DNA of 64,000 nucleotides from DATARR01 sp034666985 (GTDB taxonomy: Bacteria; Acidobacteriota; Thermoanaerobaculia; Multivoradales; UBA5704): positions 248,001-312,000 of the forward strand of contig JAXDKS010000068.1 of NCBI GenBank assembly GCA_034666985.1. Direction: 5' to 3'. The position numbers and the translations under genes were made by a program. Shown piece after piece: positions 45,091 to 53,934 of this stretch. Positions within the stretch are counted from its first letter, which is position 1. Each line of letters opens with the position of its first letter. The notes beneath the pieces were generated by a model. It saw nothing but the letters and a program-made list of their open reading frames with translations. It searched no databases and was not told the DNA's origin.

Positions 45091-45696
45091 ATGAGCGAGA
45101 TCGACGAGACGATTTCAGAGGCGGTGGAGAAGGCCCGGGAGTCCTCGGACTCCCTCAATTCCGTCATCGCCATCCTGGTGGCGCTGATCGCCACCTTCAT
45201 GGCGCTGTGCAACATCAAGGACGGCAACATCGTGCAGGCCATGTCCCAGGAGCAGTCGAAAGCGGTCGACTCCTGGTCGTATTACCAGGCGAAGAGCACG
45301 AAGCAGAACCTGGCCGAGAGCGTGCTCGATCAGCTCACGCTGCAGAAGGACGAGGCTGCCGGGCTCACCGTCCCGGTCACCGCGCTGCTCGACAGGAAGA
45401 TTGCCTCCTACACCGACAAGGTAAAGCGGTACGAGAAGGAGAAGGACGAGATCAAGAAGCAGGCGGAAGCCGCCCAGGCGGAGTACGACCGGCTGAACGT
45501 GCACGACGATCAGTTCGACATCTCCGAGGCCGCCTTGAGCATCGCCATCGCCCTGCTGGGCGTCAGCGCCTTGACCCGGAAACGCTGGCTGGTGGGACTG
45601 GCGATCGTCTTCGCCGGCTTCGGGGTATTGATGGGCATGGCCGGCTTCCTGGGCTGGAACCTCCACCCCGATGCCATCGCCAGGCTGCTGACCTGA
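45091..45696 (+). CDS. DUF4337 membrane protein
   Basis: 201 residues. An N-terminal helix (SVIAILVALIATFMALCNIK) anchors the protein. A charged coiled coil of about 110 residues follows (KIASYTDKVKRYEKEKDEIK), and two C-terminal helices close it (AALSIAIALLGVSALTRKRW and LAIVFAGFGVLMGMAGFLGW). This order is that of DUF4337 proteins, of unknown function. It is divergent from the VWFA gene with 63 bases between starts. The 3' end is convergent with the ArnT-like gene, eight bases apart. Confidence 0.88.
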   Translation: MSEIDETISEAVEKARESSDSLNSVIAILVALIATFMALCNIKDGNIVQAMSQEQSKAVDSWSYYQAKSTKQNLAESVLDQLTLQKDEAAGLTVPVTALLDRKIASYTDKVKRYEKEKDEIKKQAEAAQAEYDRLNVHDDQFDISEAALSIAIALLGVSALTRKRWLVGLAIVFAGFGVLMGMAGFLGWNLHPDAIARLLT

Positions 45697-45703
45697 GCGG
45701 GAC

Positions 45704-47296
45704 CTACGTGGGAAAAACGCGGCTGCGCGGCCGCCAGAGGCGGGGACGGCGTCCCATGTGCCCATGGCCGTGGCGGGGGGAGCGCACGGTCCGGCCGGCG
45801 ATCTGGCTCGCGCTCTGGAACAGCAGGTAGCTCCGGTTCTCCAGGAAGATCCCGGAGCCGAGGGGCGGCTGCGGCCGCGGTCCAGCCGTCTCCTTGGCGA
45901 TCAGCACCGAAGGCGGCTCTTCGACGGCGCGGTCGGCAGGCATTCGTGCCTGGGCCTCGGACCCCACCTCCTCGACGCGGAAGCCGTCCATGGCTTCGAG
46001 GATGAAGCGCTCGGAGTGGAGCAGGGGGCCGGTCCGCAGCTCCGGCCCCAGCTCCAGCCGGTGCTTGGCCAGCGAGGCGAGGAAGCGCTGCGACTCGGGC
46101 ATCCGCTCGGCGAACAGCGTCCGGTAGAGGACGCGCGTCTCGCAGAGGGCGAGAGGCACGAGCACGGCGGCCACGAGCACTGCCCTCCGGCGGTCCGGCG
46201 AGGCGCGGCGCAGGAGGTCGAGCACGGCGAGCGCTCCCAGCATGGCCCACGCCGGATAGCTGGGATCGAGATACCAGTGGTGCTGGGTGCGCGACACGGA
46301 GAAGAGGACGAGTGGCACCAGCGCCCAGAGCAGCAGGAGCGGCAGCCGTCCCCGCGTCAGCCGCTGGGCGAGCGGCCGGAGGCCCTCCTTGCGGACGGCG
46401 AGGAAGGTGGCCGCGAGGAGCAGCAGCGGCCACGGGGCGAAGCGGTCGAGCAGCGCGCCGACGTAGTTGTAGGGCGAGTAGGTAACCTTGTCGACGATGC
46501 TCGTCGAGCGGGCGAAGAGGTCTTCGCGGACCATGCGCACGAGGAAATAGGCCGAGCCGTCGGCATGGATGCGCGCGGCGGCCCAGATCCCGATCGGCAG
46601 GGCAAAGGCGAGGAGCGCCGTCAGACAGGGGCCGATCCGCAGCCGTCGCCAGTCGCCGCTCCAGGCCAGATAGAGGCCGGCCGTGACGATCAGCGGCAGG
46701 ATGGCGAAGCTCTTGAGCAGGAATCCGATCCCCAGCAGGGCCCCCAGAGAGACCATGCGCCAGGGTGACCTGCCGAGGCGCGACACCTCGAACGTGGCCA
46801 CCAGCAGCACGAGGGTGAGGGCGGAGTCGAGATCCCCGGCCCGCGCGCCATGATTGGTGAGGAAGCCGTAGGCGGTGGCGAGGAACAGCCCTGCCAGCAG
46901 GCTCGCCCGCCGGCCCAGCCACCGCCGGCTGACGGCCATGACGACCGCGACCGCCCCCAGCGCGCAGAGGGCCGCAGGCAGGCGCATCGCGAAGGGCGTA
47001 GGCCCGAAGATCCAGAAGGAGAGGGCCATCATCCAGTAGCCCAGCGGCGGTTTGAGGTTCCAGTACTCCCGCTCCCCCGCGTAGGTGGTGACGATGAACG
47101 ACCGGTTCTGGAGCATCTCCCAGGCCGAGACGCCGTACCGCGCCTCGTCGGAGTTGTTGATGGCGACCGATCCCAGTCCGGCGAAGACGTTCCACGCCAT
47201 CAGGATCAGCACCAGCGTCACACACAGCCGGTAGCGGCGGACGGCGAGCCGGCCGAGGGCCTGATCCCAGGGGAGAGGGCTGGTGGACGTGGACAT
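45704..47296 (-). CDS. ArnT/PMT-like membrane glycosyltransferase (GT-C)
   Basis: 530 residues, about a dozen hydrophobic helices. The first loop has the GT-C acidic motif in AINNSDEARYGVSAWEM (Asp-Glu), followed by YAGEREYWNLKPPLGYWMMA, typical of the GT39/ArnT/PMT superfamily. The last 130 residues are a soluble domain. It should transfer a sugar from a polyprenyl phosphate donor on the outer face of the inner membrane. ATG 47296 is chosen over an upstream GTG (47323). The extreme C-terminus is Arg-rich (PRHGHGHMGRRPRLWRPRSR) and overlaps a dispersed repeat-like stretch, so it may be an altered end. Confidence 0.88.
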   Translation of the reverse strand: MSTSTSPLPWDQALGRLAVRRYRLCVTLVLILMAWNVFAGLGSVAINNSDEARYGVSAWEMLQNRSFIVTTYAGEREYWNLKPPLGYWMMALSFWIFGPTPFAMRLPAALCALGAVAVVMAVSRRWLGRRASLLAGLFLATAYGFLTNHGARAGDLDSALTLVLLVATFEVSRLGRSPWRMVSLGALLGIGFLLKSFAILPLIVTAGLYLAWSGDWRRLRIGPCLTALLAFALPIGIWAAARIHADGSAYFLVRMVREDLFARSTSIVDKVTYSPYNYVGALLDRFAPWPLLLLAATFLAVRKEGLRPLAQRLTRGRLPLLLLWALVPLVLFSVSRTQHHWYLDPSYPAWAMLGALAVLDLLRRASPDRRRAVLVAAVLVPLALCETRVLYRTLFAERMPESQRFLASLAKHRLELGPELRTGPLLHSERFILEAMDGFRVEEVGSEAQARMPADRAVEEPPSVLIAKETAGPRPQPPLGSGIFLENRSYLLFQSASQIAGRTVRSPRHGHGHMGRRPRLWRPRSRVFPT

Positions 47297-47437
47297 GGCT
47301 CGGAGACGAGACACACCCCGCACGGGAGCGAACGGCCGGAAAGCGCCGGGATCTGAACCCTGATTGGGGATGTCGGACGGGGGAATGGTAGCACAGGCGG
47401 GGAGCTGCCGGTCTCCGCCGTGACAGGCTGCGCGCGC

Positions 47438-48259
47438 TCAGGGCTCTGACAGAACCTTGTCGACGGAGGAGGCTACGGCGGCTCGATGCAACCACCGGTC
47501 CAGTCGAGCAAGGTCGTAACAGCTCAGGATTTCCTGCCGCTGCGCCGTGCTCACGGTGAGACCGCGCATCTCCAGGAGAGTGAGAATGAACTCGGCCCGG
47601 CCTTCCAATCTTCCCTCCTCCCGTCCCTCCGTTCGTCCTTCCGCCTTCCCTTCACTCCTTGCCTTGTCCTCTCGCCTCTGGAGTGTCGGGTCACCCTTGG
47701 CGGCCAAAGCCTCGATGACGGCGTGGTCGGCCGTCGCGGCATCGAGGAGAGCCGATACCACCAGCGGCCTGACCAGGCGGGGATCCTCGATCAGCGAGTC
47801 GTAATCCAGAGTGCGCCAGGTCCGGCTCTCCGGCAACCACTCGCAGACCCGCTGACGACCCTTGACGAAGATGGCGAAGATCCGCCGCACGCCCCGGTGG
47901 TGCATCAGCTCGGCCTTTTCCGTCACATCTCGCTTCTTCTGCTCCGAGACGATCTCGAAGGCGACCTCCTCGAGGTACCGCGCGCCTGTCTCCGGATCGA
48001 CGCCTTTCCTATACACGCAGGCATCGCTAGCAAAATCGGAATCCTCAGCGTGGCGGGTCAGCAGATCCGCCGCCACACCATAGCCGGGGATCGCATGCGC
48101 CCGCAGGACATAGTCAAGCTGGGTTTGCTCGTCGGCGTGGGGCAGCTCGGCCGGCTGGGCGACCACCCGCCGGCCGGCGATGATCTCGTCGCGGGTGACC
48201 TCCGGCTTGACCAGGTGATCGTCGATTCCGGGAAAGAAGTTGCGGCCGGGGAGGCGCAT
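47438..48259 (-). CDS. Uma2-like PD-(D/E)XK nuclease-fold protein
   Basis: 273 residues. DSDFASDACVYRKGVDPETG, then ARYLEEVAFEIVSEQKKRDV and TEKAELMHHRGVRRIFAIFV fit the Uma2/DUF820 variant of the PD-(D/E)XK fold (acidic D, E-V-x-F-E-I-V strand, Lys in the following helix). A low-complexity linker of Glu/Gly/Arg repeats (EGKAEGRTEGREEGRLEGR) precedes a C-terminal helix bundle. Such proteins are abundant, often in several copies, and their role is unsettled, with links to mobile elements. I see no adjacent transposon. The ATG at 48259 gives a normal length. Confidence 0.8.
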   Translation of the reverse strand: MRLPGRNFFPGIDDHLVKPEVTRDEIIAGRRVVAQPAELPHADEQTQLDYVLRAHAIPGYGVAADLLTRHAEDSDFASDACVYRKGVDPETGARYLEEVAFEIVSEQKKRDVTEKAELMHHRGVRRIFAIFVKGRQRVCEWLPESRTWRTLDYDSLIEDPRLVRPLVVSALLDAATADHAVIEALAAKGDPTLQRREDKARSEGKAEGRTEGREEGRLEGRAEFILTLLEMRGLTVSTAQRQEILSCYDLARLDRWLHRAAVASSVDKVLSEP

Positions 48260-48390
48260 TGAGGGCCCGGCTCGGAGGAACCAGGAGCTTTGAGCTTGAA
48301 GGCCGGGCGGTTTTCGTCCATGGACGACATCTTACTACAGGACGAGTCGCCGGTCGACGGAAGGTCGCGACGCCTGCGACGCCCCATCAC

Positions 48391-49491
48391 CTATCCTCCC
48401 GCCGCCTCCCGCTGTTTCACCAACTGTCCGCACGCTCCCTGCACGTCGCGGCTGCGGCTCCGCCTCACGGTGATGAAGCAGCCGTGGTTGTGGAGGCGGG
48501 CGGCGAAGGCCTGGAGGCGCTCTTCGGCGGGCTCGCGGAAGGAGGCGTGGGGGTGCTCGTTCATGGGGATCAGGTTGACGTTGTGGCGGTGGCGCAGATC
48601 CCCCAGCCAGTCGGCCAGGCGATCGGCGTCCTCCACGGTGTCGTTGACTCCGGCGAGGAGCACGTACTCAAAGATGAAGCGCTCGTGACGCTTGAGCTCC
48701 CAGGTATCGAGCGCCTGGCGCAGGCGGGCGAGGTTCCAGGCGCGGTTGACCGGCATGGTGGCCGAGCGCGCCGCGTCCGTGGTGGCGTTGACCGAGACGG
48801 CGAGCTGCGGCCGGGGCACCATCCGCGCCAGCCGCTCGATGCCGGAGACCAGGCCGGCCGTGCTCACCGTGATACGCCACGGCGACAGGCCGGAGCCCTC
48901 CGGATGGCAGAGAACGGTGACGGCGCGGTGCACGTGATCGAGATTGTGGAGCGGCTCGCCCATGCCCATGAAGACGAGGTGGACCGACTCGCCGCAGCGC
49001 GGCCCCAGCGCGTGCATCAGGGCGAGGACCTGCCCCACGATCTCACCCGCGGTGAGATTGCGCACGATGCCCATCGCCCCCGTAGCGCAGAAGGTGCAGC
49101 CCAAGGCGCAGCCGACCTGGCTCGACAGGCAGAAGGTGACGCGAGGGTCCGCCTCGTGCCGGGGCATGTGGACGGCCTCGACGCGCAGGCCGTCGGAGAG
49201 GCCGAGCACGAGCTTGGTGGAGCCGTCGGCGGAGGGGTGGCGCTCGAGGATCGCCGGCAGCGAGAGGTCCGCGTGGTCCGCGAGCCAGGCGCGGATCTCG
49301 CGAGAGAGGAACAGGCCGTCCTGCCGCCAGGTGCGGGTGCGCTGGAGCCGGGCGAAGACGTGCTCGGGCCGGCCGGGGCAGCCGCGGGCGGCGAGGTCCG
49401 CGGGCAGCAGCGACCAGGCGGAGGGCGGGCCCTCCCGTTCGGGGGCCCGGCGGTCCCAGGGCATGGCGGGAACGGGGGCGGTCGGCAGCAT
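48391..49491 (-). CDS. rlmN: 23S rRNA/tRNA adenine-C2 methyltransferase RlmN
   Basis: 366 residues. FCLSSQVGCALGCTFCATGA holds the [4Fe-4S]-SAM cysteines (C128, C132, C135) and the upstream conserved Cys (C121). The partner Cys, which forms the methyl carrier, is in SRSRDVQGACGQL near the end. FMGMGEPLHN and SVNATTDAARSATMPVNRAW complete the family signature. It methylates C2 of A2503 in 23S rRNA and A37 of some tRNAs. Stands alone between the Uma2-like gene and the Cys-rich peptide gene. Confidence 0.95.
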   Translation of the reverse strand: MLPTAPVPAMPWDRRAPEREGPPSAWSLLPADLAARGCPGRPEHVFARLQRTRTWRQDGLFLSREIRAWLADHADLSLPAILERHPSADGSTKLVLGLSDGLRVEAVHMPRHEADPRVTFCLSSQVGCALGCTFCATGAMGIVRNLTAGEIVGQVLALMHALGPRCGESVHLVFMGMGEPLHNLDHVHRAVTVLCHPEGSGLSPWRITVSTAGLVSGIERLARMVPRPQLAVSVNATTDAARSATMPVNRAWNLARLRQALDTWELKRHERFIFEYVLLAGVNDTVEDADRLADWLGDLRHRHNVNLIPMNEHPHASFREPAEERLQAFAARLHNHGCFITVRRSRSRDVQGACGQLVKQREAAGG

Positions 49492-49568
49492 CCGCGAAGT
49501 CTAGCCGATCGGAGGCGTGGACGGGGGAACGCCGGCAGCCGTGGCGTCCCCCGGATCTCCAGAGCGGT

Positions 49569-49862
49569 TCAGTTGCAGGCGAAGGTGCAGGTCTGTCGCA
49601 GGCCGGCGAAGGTCGGACAAGAGCCGTAGCACTCTTCGCAGCTAATATTGCAGACCCCCCGGAAAATCGTAAAGACCGGTGCCGGTTCCACGCCTGGAGC
49701 GGGGAGGAAGATCTCGTCCGCGAGGACCTGGGGCACCAGGGGAGGCGCGACATAGGCCGGGGTGAAGAGCCGCTGTGGCTCGGCCGGGATCGCCGCGAAC
49801 GTCGAGACCGCCATGAGTGCCATCGAGATCGCCAGAGTTGCTGTCATGAGAGTCTTGCGCAT
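49569..49862 (-). CDS. Small secreted Cys-rich peptide
   Basis: 97 residues. The signal peptide KTLMTATLAISMALMAVSTF-A is cleaved about residue 24. A Pro-rich middle (YVAPPLVPQVLADEIFLPAP) leads to a C-terminal knot of six cysteines: VCNISCEECYGSCP and QTCTFACN, spaced C-x3-C-x2-C-x3-C-x9-C-x3-C. AAGGAG lies five bases before the ATG. A longer frame on this strand runs upstream but contradicts the metallopeptidase gene. I do not recognise the family. The Cys pattern suggests disulfides in an extracellular peptide. Confidence 0.78.
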   Translation of the reverse strand: MRKTLMTATLAISMALMAVSTFAAIPAEPQRLFTPAYVAPPLVPQVLADEIFLPAPGVEPAPVFTIFRGVCNISCEECYGSCPTFAGLRQTCTFACN

Positions 49863-50066
49863 CGTTTCTCCTTGCGTTGAAGGTTCATCTGGCCCCCGGC
49901 CCCGCGACAGGCGGAGCGGGGAGAGCGACAAAAAGAATGGTGCAGTGCTAACGTAAAAGCGGTCCGATCTGGCGAATCGGTAAGAGGCACGAGGTGTGCA
50001 GACAGGCGTTGCCAGGAGAGGCCACGACTCCCTTATCGGATCTCTCCAATGGAAAGGGGGGCAAGC

Positions 50067-50918
50067 ATGCGCTGGACACCGGGTGGCCGCAGTGCTGATC
50101 TCGAAGACCGGCGGGGAAGCTCGGGAGGAATGGGAGGAGCGATGCCGAAGCTGGGCATCGGCGGTTTCCTCGTCCTGCTGGTGTTGAGCTTCATCTTCAA
50201 GAAGGATTTCTTCGCGCTGGTCGGGGGCGCGGGCGGGCCGTCCTCCGGCACCACCCAGAGCGCGCCCGCCAACCTCTCGCCCGAGGAGGAGAAGATGACC
50301 CAGTTCGTCTCCTTCGTCCTCGACGACGTCCAGGGCACCTGGGAGAAGATCTTCGCGAGCAAGGGCCAGACCTATCGGCACGCCAAGCTCGACCTCTTCA
50401 CCGACTCCGTGCGCTCCGGCTGCGGCGACGCCGAGACGGCAATGGGCCCCTTCTATTGCCCGGCTGACGAGAAGGTCTACATCGACCTCGGCTTCTACCG
50501 CGAGCTCCAGGAGCGCTTCGGTGCGCCGGGCGACTTCGCCCAGGCCTACGTCATCGCTCACGAGCTCGGGCACCACGTGCAGAACCAGTTGGGGGTCAGC
50601 GGCAAGGTCGAGCGGTTGCAGCAGCAGAATCGCGATCAGGCCAATGAGCTCTCGGTGCGGCTGGAGCTCCAGGCCGACTGCCTGGCGGGCGTCTGGGCCC
50701 ACTCGACCTCGCAGCGCAACATTCTCGAGGAGGGCGACGTGGAGGAGGCGATGAACGCCGCCGCCGCCGTGGGCGACGACCGCATCCAGAAGCAGGCCAC
50801 GGGCGGAGTTCACCCGGAGACCTGGACCCACGGCTCCTCCGCGATGCGCACCCAGTGGTTCCGCACCGGGTTCGACTCGGGAGACCTCCAGCGCTGCGAC
50901 ACCTTCGCGGCACGCTGA
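50067..50918 (+). CDS. Membrane-anchored neutral zinc metallopeptidase (YpfJ family)
   Basis: 283 residues. A short Arg/Gly-rich cytoplasmic start is followed by one membrane helix (KLGIGGFLVLLVLSFIFKKD). The extracytoplasmic domain has YVIAHELGHHVQNQLG with HExxH zinc ligands, CPADEKVYIDLGFYRELQER, and LQADCLAGVWAHSTSQR (third ligand and Met-turn region). All are typical of YpfJ/zinicin-like neutral zinc metallopeptidases. ATG 50067 has a GGGGGG purine run five bases upstream. The substrate is unknown. Confidence 0.93.
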   Translation: MRWTPGGRSADLEDRRGSSGGMGGAMPKLGIGGFLVLLVLSFIFKKDFFALVGGAGGPSSGTTQSAPANLSPEEEKMTQFVSFVLDDVQGTWEKIFASKGQTYRHAKLDLFTDSVRSGCGDAETAMGPFYCPADEKVYIDLGFYRELQERFGAPGDFAQAYVIAHELGHHVQNQLGVSGKVERLQQQNRDQANELSVRLELQADCLAGVWAHSTSQRNILEEGDVEEAMNAAAAVGDDRIQKQATGGVHPETWTHGSSAMRTQWFRTGFDSGDLQRCDTFAAR

Positions 50919-50940
50919 CCGACGCAATGAACCAGGTGGA

Positions 50941-51801
50941 CTAAGGGTTTGACACTGCCGTCGGGACTTCGGCGGGCCGGCGATAGATCAATCCTTCGCG
51001 GACCAGGTCGCCGGCCGCGGTCGCGGCGTCCAGCTCTCGGGCAATCTCCGCGGCGGGACGCCCGAGGGCTTCCGCGACCTCGGCGCCGGTGATCGATTCC
51101 CAGTACAGCGCATAGGCCACCGGATCCGTCGCCACCCGCACCGGCTCCAGGTCCGGGGCCACGGCGGCCAGGGCTTCGCGGAAGATTGAATAGGGACGGT
51201 AGCCCACGAGGACCACCGCGGCATCGTCCGCGCCGCGCAGCACGAAGGCGGGAAAGCGGCCGATCCCACGATAACCGGCATCTTTGAGGTCCTCCCGGAA
51301 ATCCGCCAGCGCCGCCTCGCTCTGGAGCTCGCGCCGGAACCGAGCCGGGTCCAGCCCGCGGCGCGGATCGGCGGCCAGCTCTTCGAACAGCTCCATCAGC
51401 ACCTCGCGGCGGGCCACGTTGCGCCGCTCGAGCATGGCGGCCTCTCGCAGCCGGCGCAGCCAGGCCTCTCCCGCGGCTTTCCCCTGCCGTTCGGCGGCCT
51501 TGACCGAAACGCAGGCCGGATAGGACGAGGTCGGTGGGTCCACCATCCAGATCCGCTCGTCGATCGGCATGCCGCTGAGGTGCCGGACCTCGTACCAGAG
51601 GGGTCCCATCTGAGCCGGCCGGTGGACGGAATGGAGCGGATCGTTGAAGCTCTCCCAGTCCGGGAGGAGGCCTCCCAAGACGTAGCGCCAGGAGATGCGG
51701 TCCGCCATCTCATAGCGCAGCCGGCGCCAGACGGCTTCGAACCCCCAGCTCCACGAGCACAGCGGGTCGGTGTAGTAGGTCACCTCGACGTGCGGCGGCA
51801 C
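50941..51801 (-). CDS. DsbA-family thioredoxin-like protein lacking the second active-site Cys
   Basis: 286 residues from a GTG with AGGAGG eight bases upstream. The N-terminal strand and active site read HVEVTYYTDPLCSWSWGFEA, in the place of CxxC: only the first Cys remains (C-S-W-S). The DsbA-type helical insertion and the cis-Pro region (GIGRFPAFVLRG) are present. The last 60 residues resemble a small winged helix (GAEVAEALGRPAAEIARELD). This fits Thioredoxin_5-type proteins. It could still reduce or bind a substrate with one Cys but is not a normal disulfide oxidase. It follows the manganese catalase gene after a strong hairpin. Confidence 0.88.
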   Translation of the reverse strand: MPPHVEVTYYTDPLCSWSWGFEAVWRRLRYEMADRISWRYVLGGLLPDWESFNDPLHSVHRPAQMGPLWYEVRHLSGMPIDERIWMVDPPTSSYPACVSVKAAERQGKAAGEAWLRRLREAAMLERRNVARREVLMELFEELAADPRRGLDPARFRRELQSEAALADFREDLKDAGYRGIGRFPAFVLRGADDAAVVLVGYRPYSIFREALAAVAPDLEPVRVATDPVAYALYWESITGAEVAEALGRPAAEIARELDAATAAGDLVREGLIYRRPAEVPTAVSNP

Positions 51802-51821
51802 GGAGTCATCCTCCTGGAGAG

Positions 51822-51850
51822 GCCGGCCGTCCCTCCGCGGGACGGCCGGC
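51822..51850 (-). terminator. Strong hairpin between catalase and DsbA-like genes
   Basis: A perfect 12-bp stem, GCCGGCCGTCCC (51822-51833) and GGGACGGCCGGC (51839-51850), has a 5-base loop. It lies just downstream of the catalase stop and just before the DsbA-like Shine-Dalgarno. It may end catalase transcription or reduce read-through. Confidence 0.6.
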
Positions 51851-51857
51851 GCGACGG

Positions 51858-52823
51858 TCAGGTGTGCTTCGAGGTGGCCAACTCGGCCTGGGAATAGTCG
51901 GACCACTGGTTGCCGCCCTTGCCCACGGCGGACTTCACCTCCTTGCTGCGGAGCCGGCCGAGCTCGCGCTCCAGGCGCTCCGCATCGGCCGGCGTCTTGG
52001 AAGTGCCGCGGACCTCCTCGTCGACCAGGCCCTGGGTCTCGACGACGTGACGGAGAGGATCGTCGATGTATTGCCAGCTCTCCCCCGGCCCCCACGGCCC
52101 TTGGCCTTCGTTCCATGGACCGCGCACGCTGGTCCCGTTCGACATGTTGAAGTAGCTGTGGGTGAAGCGCGGATCGCCCTGCAGGACGCCCGGCGGGAAG
52201 TTCGGCTCGATGGTGGCGAGCGCCGCCGAGAACATCTGGAAGTGAGCGATCTCCCGGGTCATCAGGAAGCGGAGCGTCTCCTGCACGTGAGGGTCTTCAG
52301 TGAACTGGAGGAGGTACTCGTAGACGATCTTCGCCCGCGACTCGGCCGCGATGTTCGAGCGCAGGTCCACGGTGAGGTCGCCGTTGGCGTTGACGTAGCT
52401 GCCGGACCAGGGGACTCCCTGGCTGTTGGTGAGGGTCGGCCCGCCGCCCGAGAGGACGAGGAACTCGGGGTTCACCATCGCCGCGTGGATGTACTCCTCC
52501 TTTTCCGCCTTGCCCTTGAGGAGACGCATGAGGTCGCTCTTCTCGGCCGCGTTCTTGAGCTCGCCGTTGATGCCGTTGAGGAGCATGGTGATGGTGGCGC
52601 CCACGATCTCCAGATGGCTGAACTCCTCGGTGGCAATGTCCATGAGCAGGTCGTACTTGTCAGGATAGGGCTGCCGCACCCCGAACGCTTGTACGAAATA
52701 CTGCATGGCAGCCTTGAGCTCGCCGTTGCTGCCTCCGAACTGCTCCAGCAGGAGGCCGGCGAAGCGGGGGTCCGGACGCGAGACCCGGGCGTTGAACTGT
52801 AACTCCTTGACGTGGTAGAACAT
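51858..52823 (-). CDS. Manganese (non-haem) catalase
   Basis: 321 residues. ELQFNARVSRPDPRFAGLLL is the family start. Dimanganese ligands lie in DIATEEFSHLEIVGATITML (Glu and His), in IAAESRAKIVYEYLLQFTED and in FLMTREIAHFQMFSAAL, the four-helix-bundle ligands of Mn catalases. The C-terminal Trp/Gly-rich segment (GTSVRGPWNEGQGPWGPGES) wraps around subunits in known structures. It converts hydrogen peroxide to water and oxygen in the cytoplasm. AAAGGAG precedes the ATG. No operator is recognisable. Confidence 0.95.
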   Translation of the reverse strand: MFYHVKELQFNARVSRPDPRFAGLLLEQFGGSNGELKAAMQYFVQAFGVRQPYPDKYDLLMDIATEEFSHLEIVGATITMLLNGINGELKNAAEKSDLMRLLKGKAEKEEYIHAAMVNPEFLVLSGGGPTLTNSQGVPWSGSYVNANGDLTVDLRSNIAAESRAKIVYEYLLQFTEDPHVQETLRFLMTREIAHFQMFSAALATIEPNFPPGVLQGDPRFTHSYFNMSNGTSVRGPWNEGQGPWGPGESWQYIDDPLRHVVETQGLVDEEVRGTSKTPADAERLERELGRLRSKEVKSAVGKGGNQWSDYSQAELATSKHT

Positions 52824-52965
52824 TGAGACTCCTTTCCCTTCGCAAGTGGTCCACGTCGGCGGGCAGCATCAGAGCTGTCCTGCCCCCAGACGGCTAGGGG
52901 CAACTTTCGAGTTTCAAGCAACAGACGTGCCGTAAACTCGCAACGGAGCTACACTTTCGCTGGTC

Positions 52966-53934
52966 ATGCCGCGCCTCCCCCCACCGCCCGCCAGCCTCTC
53001 CCTGGACCTCGACAACCTCTGGTCCTATCTCAAGATCCATGGCGACCCCGGGTGGGAGGAGTTCCCCTCCTACCTGGATATCGCCGTGCCGCGCATCCTG
53101 GCCTTTCTGGCGGAGCGTGGGCTGCGGATCACCTTCTTCGTGGTGGGGCAGGACGCCGCCCGGGAGGAGAACCACGGGGCCCTGGCATCAATCGCGGCGG
53201 CGGGGCATGAGATCGGGAACCACTCGTTCCGGCACGAGTCGTGGCTTCATCTGTACTCCGAGAAGGAGTTGGAAGAGGAGCTGGTGCGGGCGGAGGAGGC
53301 GATCGTCCAGGCGACAGGCGTGCGGCCGGCGGGATTTCGGGGGCCGGGGTTCAGCCTGTCTCCGGCGGTCCTCGCCGTGCTGGCACGGCGGGGATACCGG
53401 TACGACGCAAGCACTCTGCCAACTTTTCTGGGACCGCTGGCGCGGGCCTACTACTTCCGCACGGCGGGATTGACGGAGGATGAGCGGCGGCAGCGCAGTG
53501 CCCTCTTCGGTACCTTCGGCGAGGGATTCCGTCCCATCCGGCCCTACCGCTGGCGGGTGGGGGAGGAGAGATTGCTGGAGATCCCGGTCACCACCCTGCC
53601 CCTCCTGCGCACGCCGATCCACCTCAGCTACGTGCTCTACCTGGACCTCGTCTCACCAGCGCTGGGACGGCTCTACTTCAACACCGCCCTTCGACTCTGC
53701 CGCCTGACGGGAGTGCAGCCGTCGATCCTCCTCCATCCCCTCGACTTCCTGGGCTGCGACGACACGGACGCGCTCGCCTTCTTCCCCGCCATGCGCCGCC
53801 CCGGCGCCTGGAAGCTCGCGCGGGTGAGCGAGCACCTGGCCGCTCTCTGCCGGAGATTCGAGGTGCTGCCCCTGGGCGAGCACGCTGCGCGGCTGGAGAG
53901 GGGCGGGCGGTTGGGGGAGCGGGGAACCGGCTAA
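52966..53934 (+). CDS. Polysaccharide deacetylase (NodB homology domain)
   Basis: 322 residues. SLSLDLDNLWSYLKIHG contains the acidic motif, EIGNHSFRHESWLH the metal-binding H-x3-H, and VRPAGFRGPGFSLSPAVLAV the catalytic-loop Arg. The rest follows the NodB barrel without a membrane segment. It would remove N-acetyl groups from a glycan or lipid-linked sugar. The gene is convergent with the GT-C gene, overlapping by four bases, and belongs functionally to the glycan cluster that follows. The residues replaced in the degenerate paralogue at 59748 are intact here. Confidence 0.91.
   Translation: MPRLPPPPASLSLDLDNLWSYLKIHGDPGWEEFPSYLDIAVPRILAFLAERGLRITFFVVGQDAAREENHGALASIAAAGHEIGNHSFRHESWLHLYSEKELEEELVRAEEAIVQATGVRPAGFRGPGFSLSPAVLAVLARRGYRYDASTLPTFLGPLARAYYFRTAGLTEDERRQRSALFGTFGEGFRPIRPYRWRVGEERLLEIPVTTLPLLRTPIHLSYVLYLDLVSPALGRLYFNTALRLCRLTGVQPSILLHPLDFLGCDDTDALAFFPAMRRPGAWKLARVSEHLAALCRRFEVLPLGEHAARLERGGRLGERGTG

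Noticed and set aside
50919..50940. Large minus-strand frame 49569-50927 as one gene
   Set aside because: Its first two thirds are the complement of the metallopeptidase gene. Only the last 97 codons have their own SD and signal peptide and were annotated.
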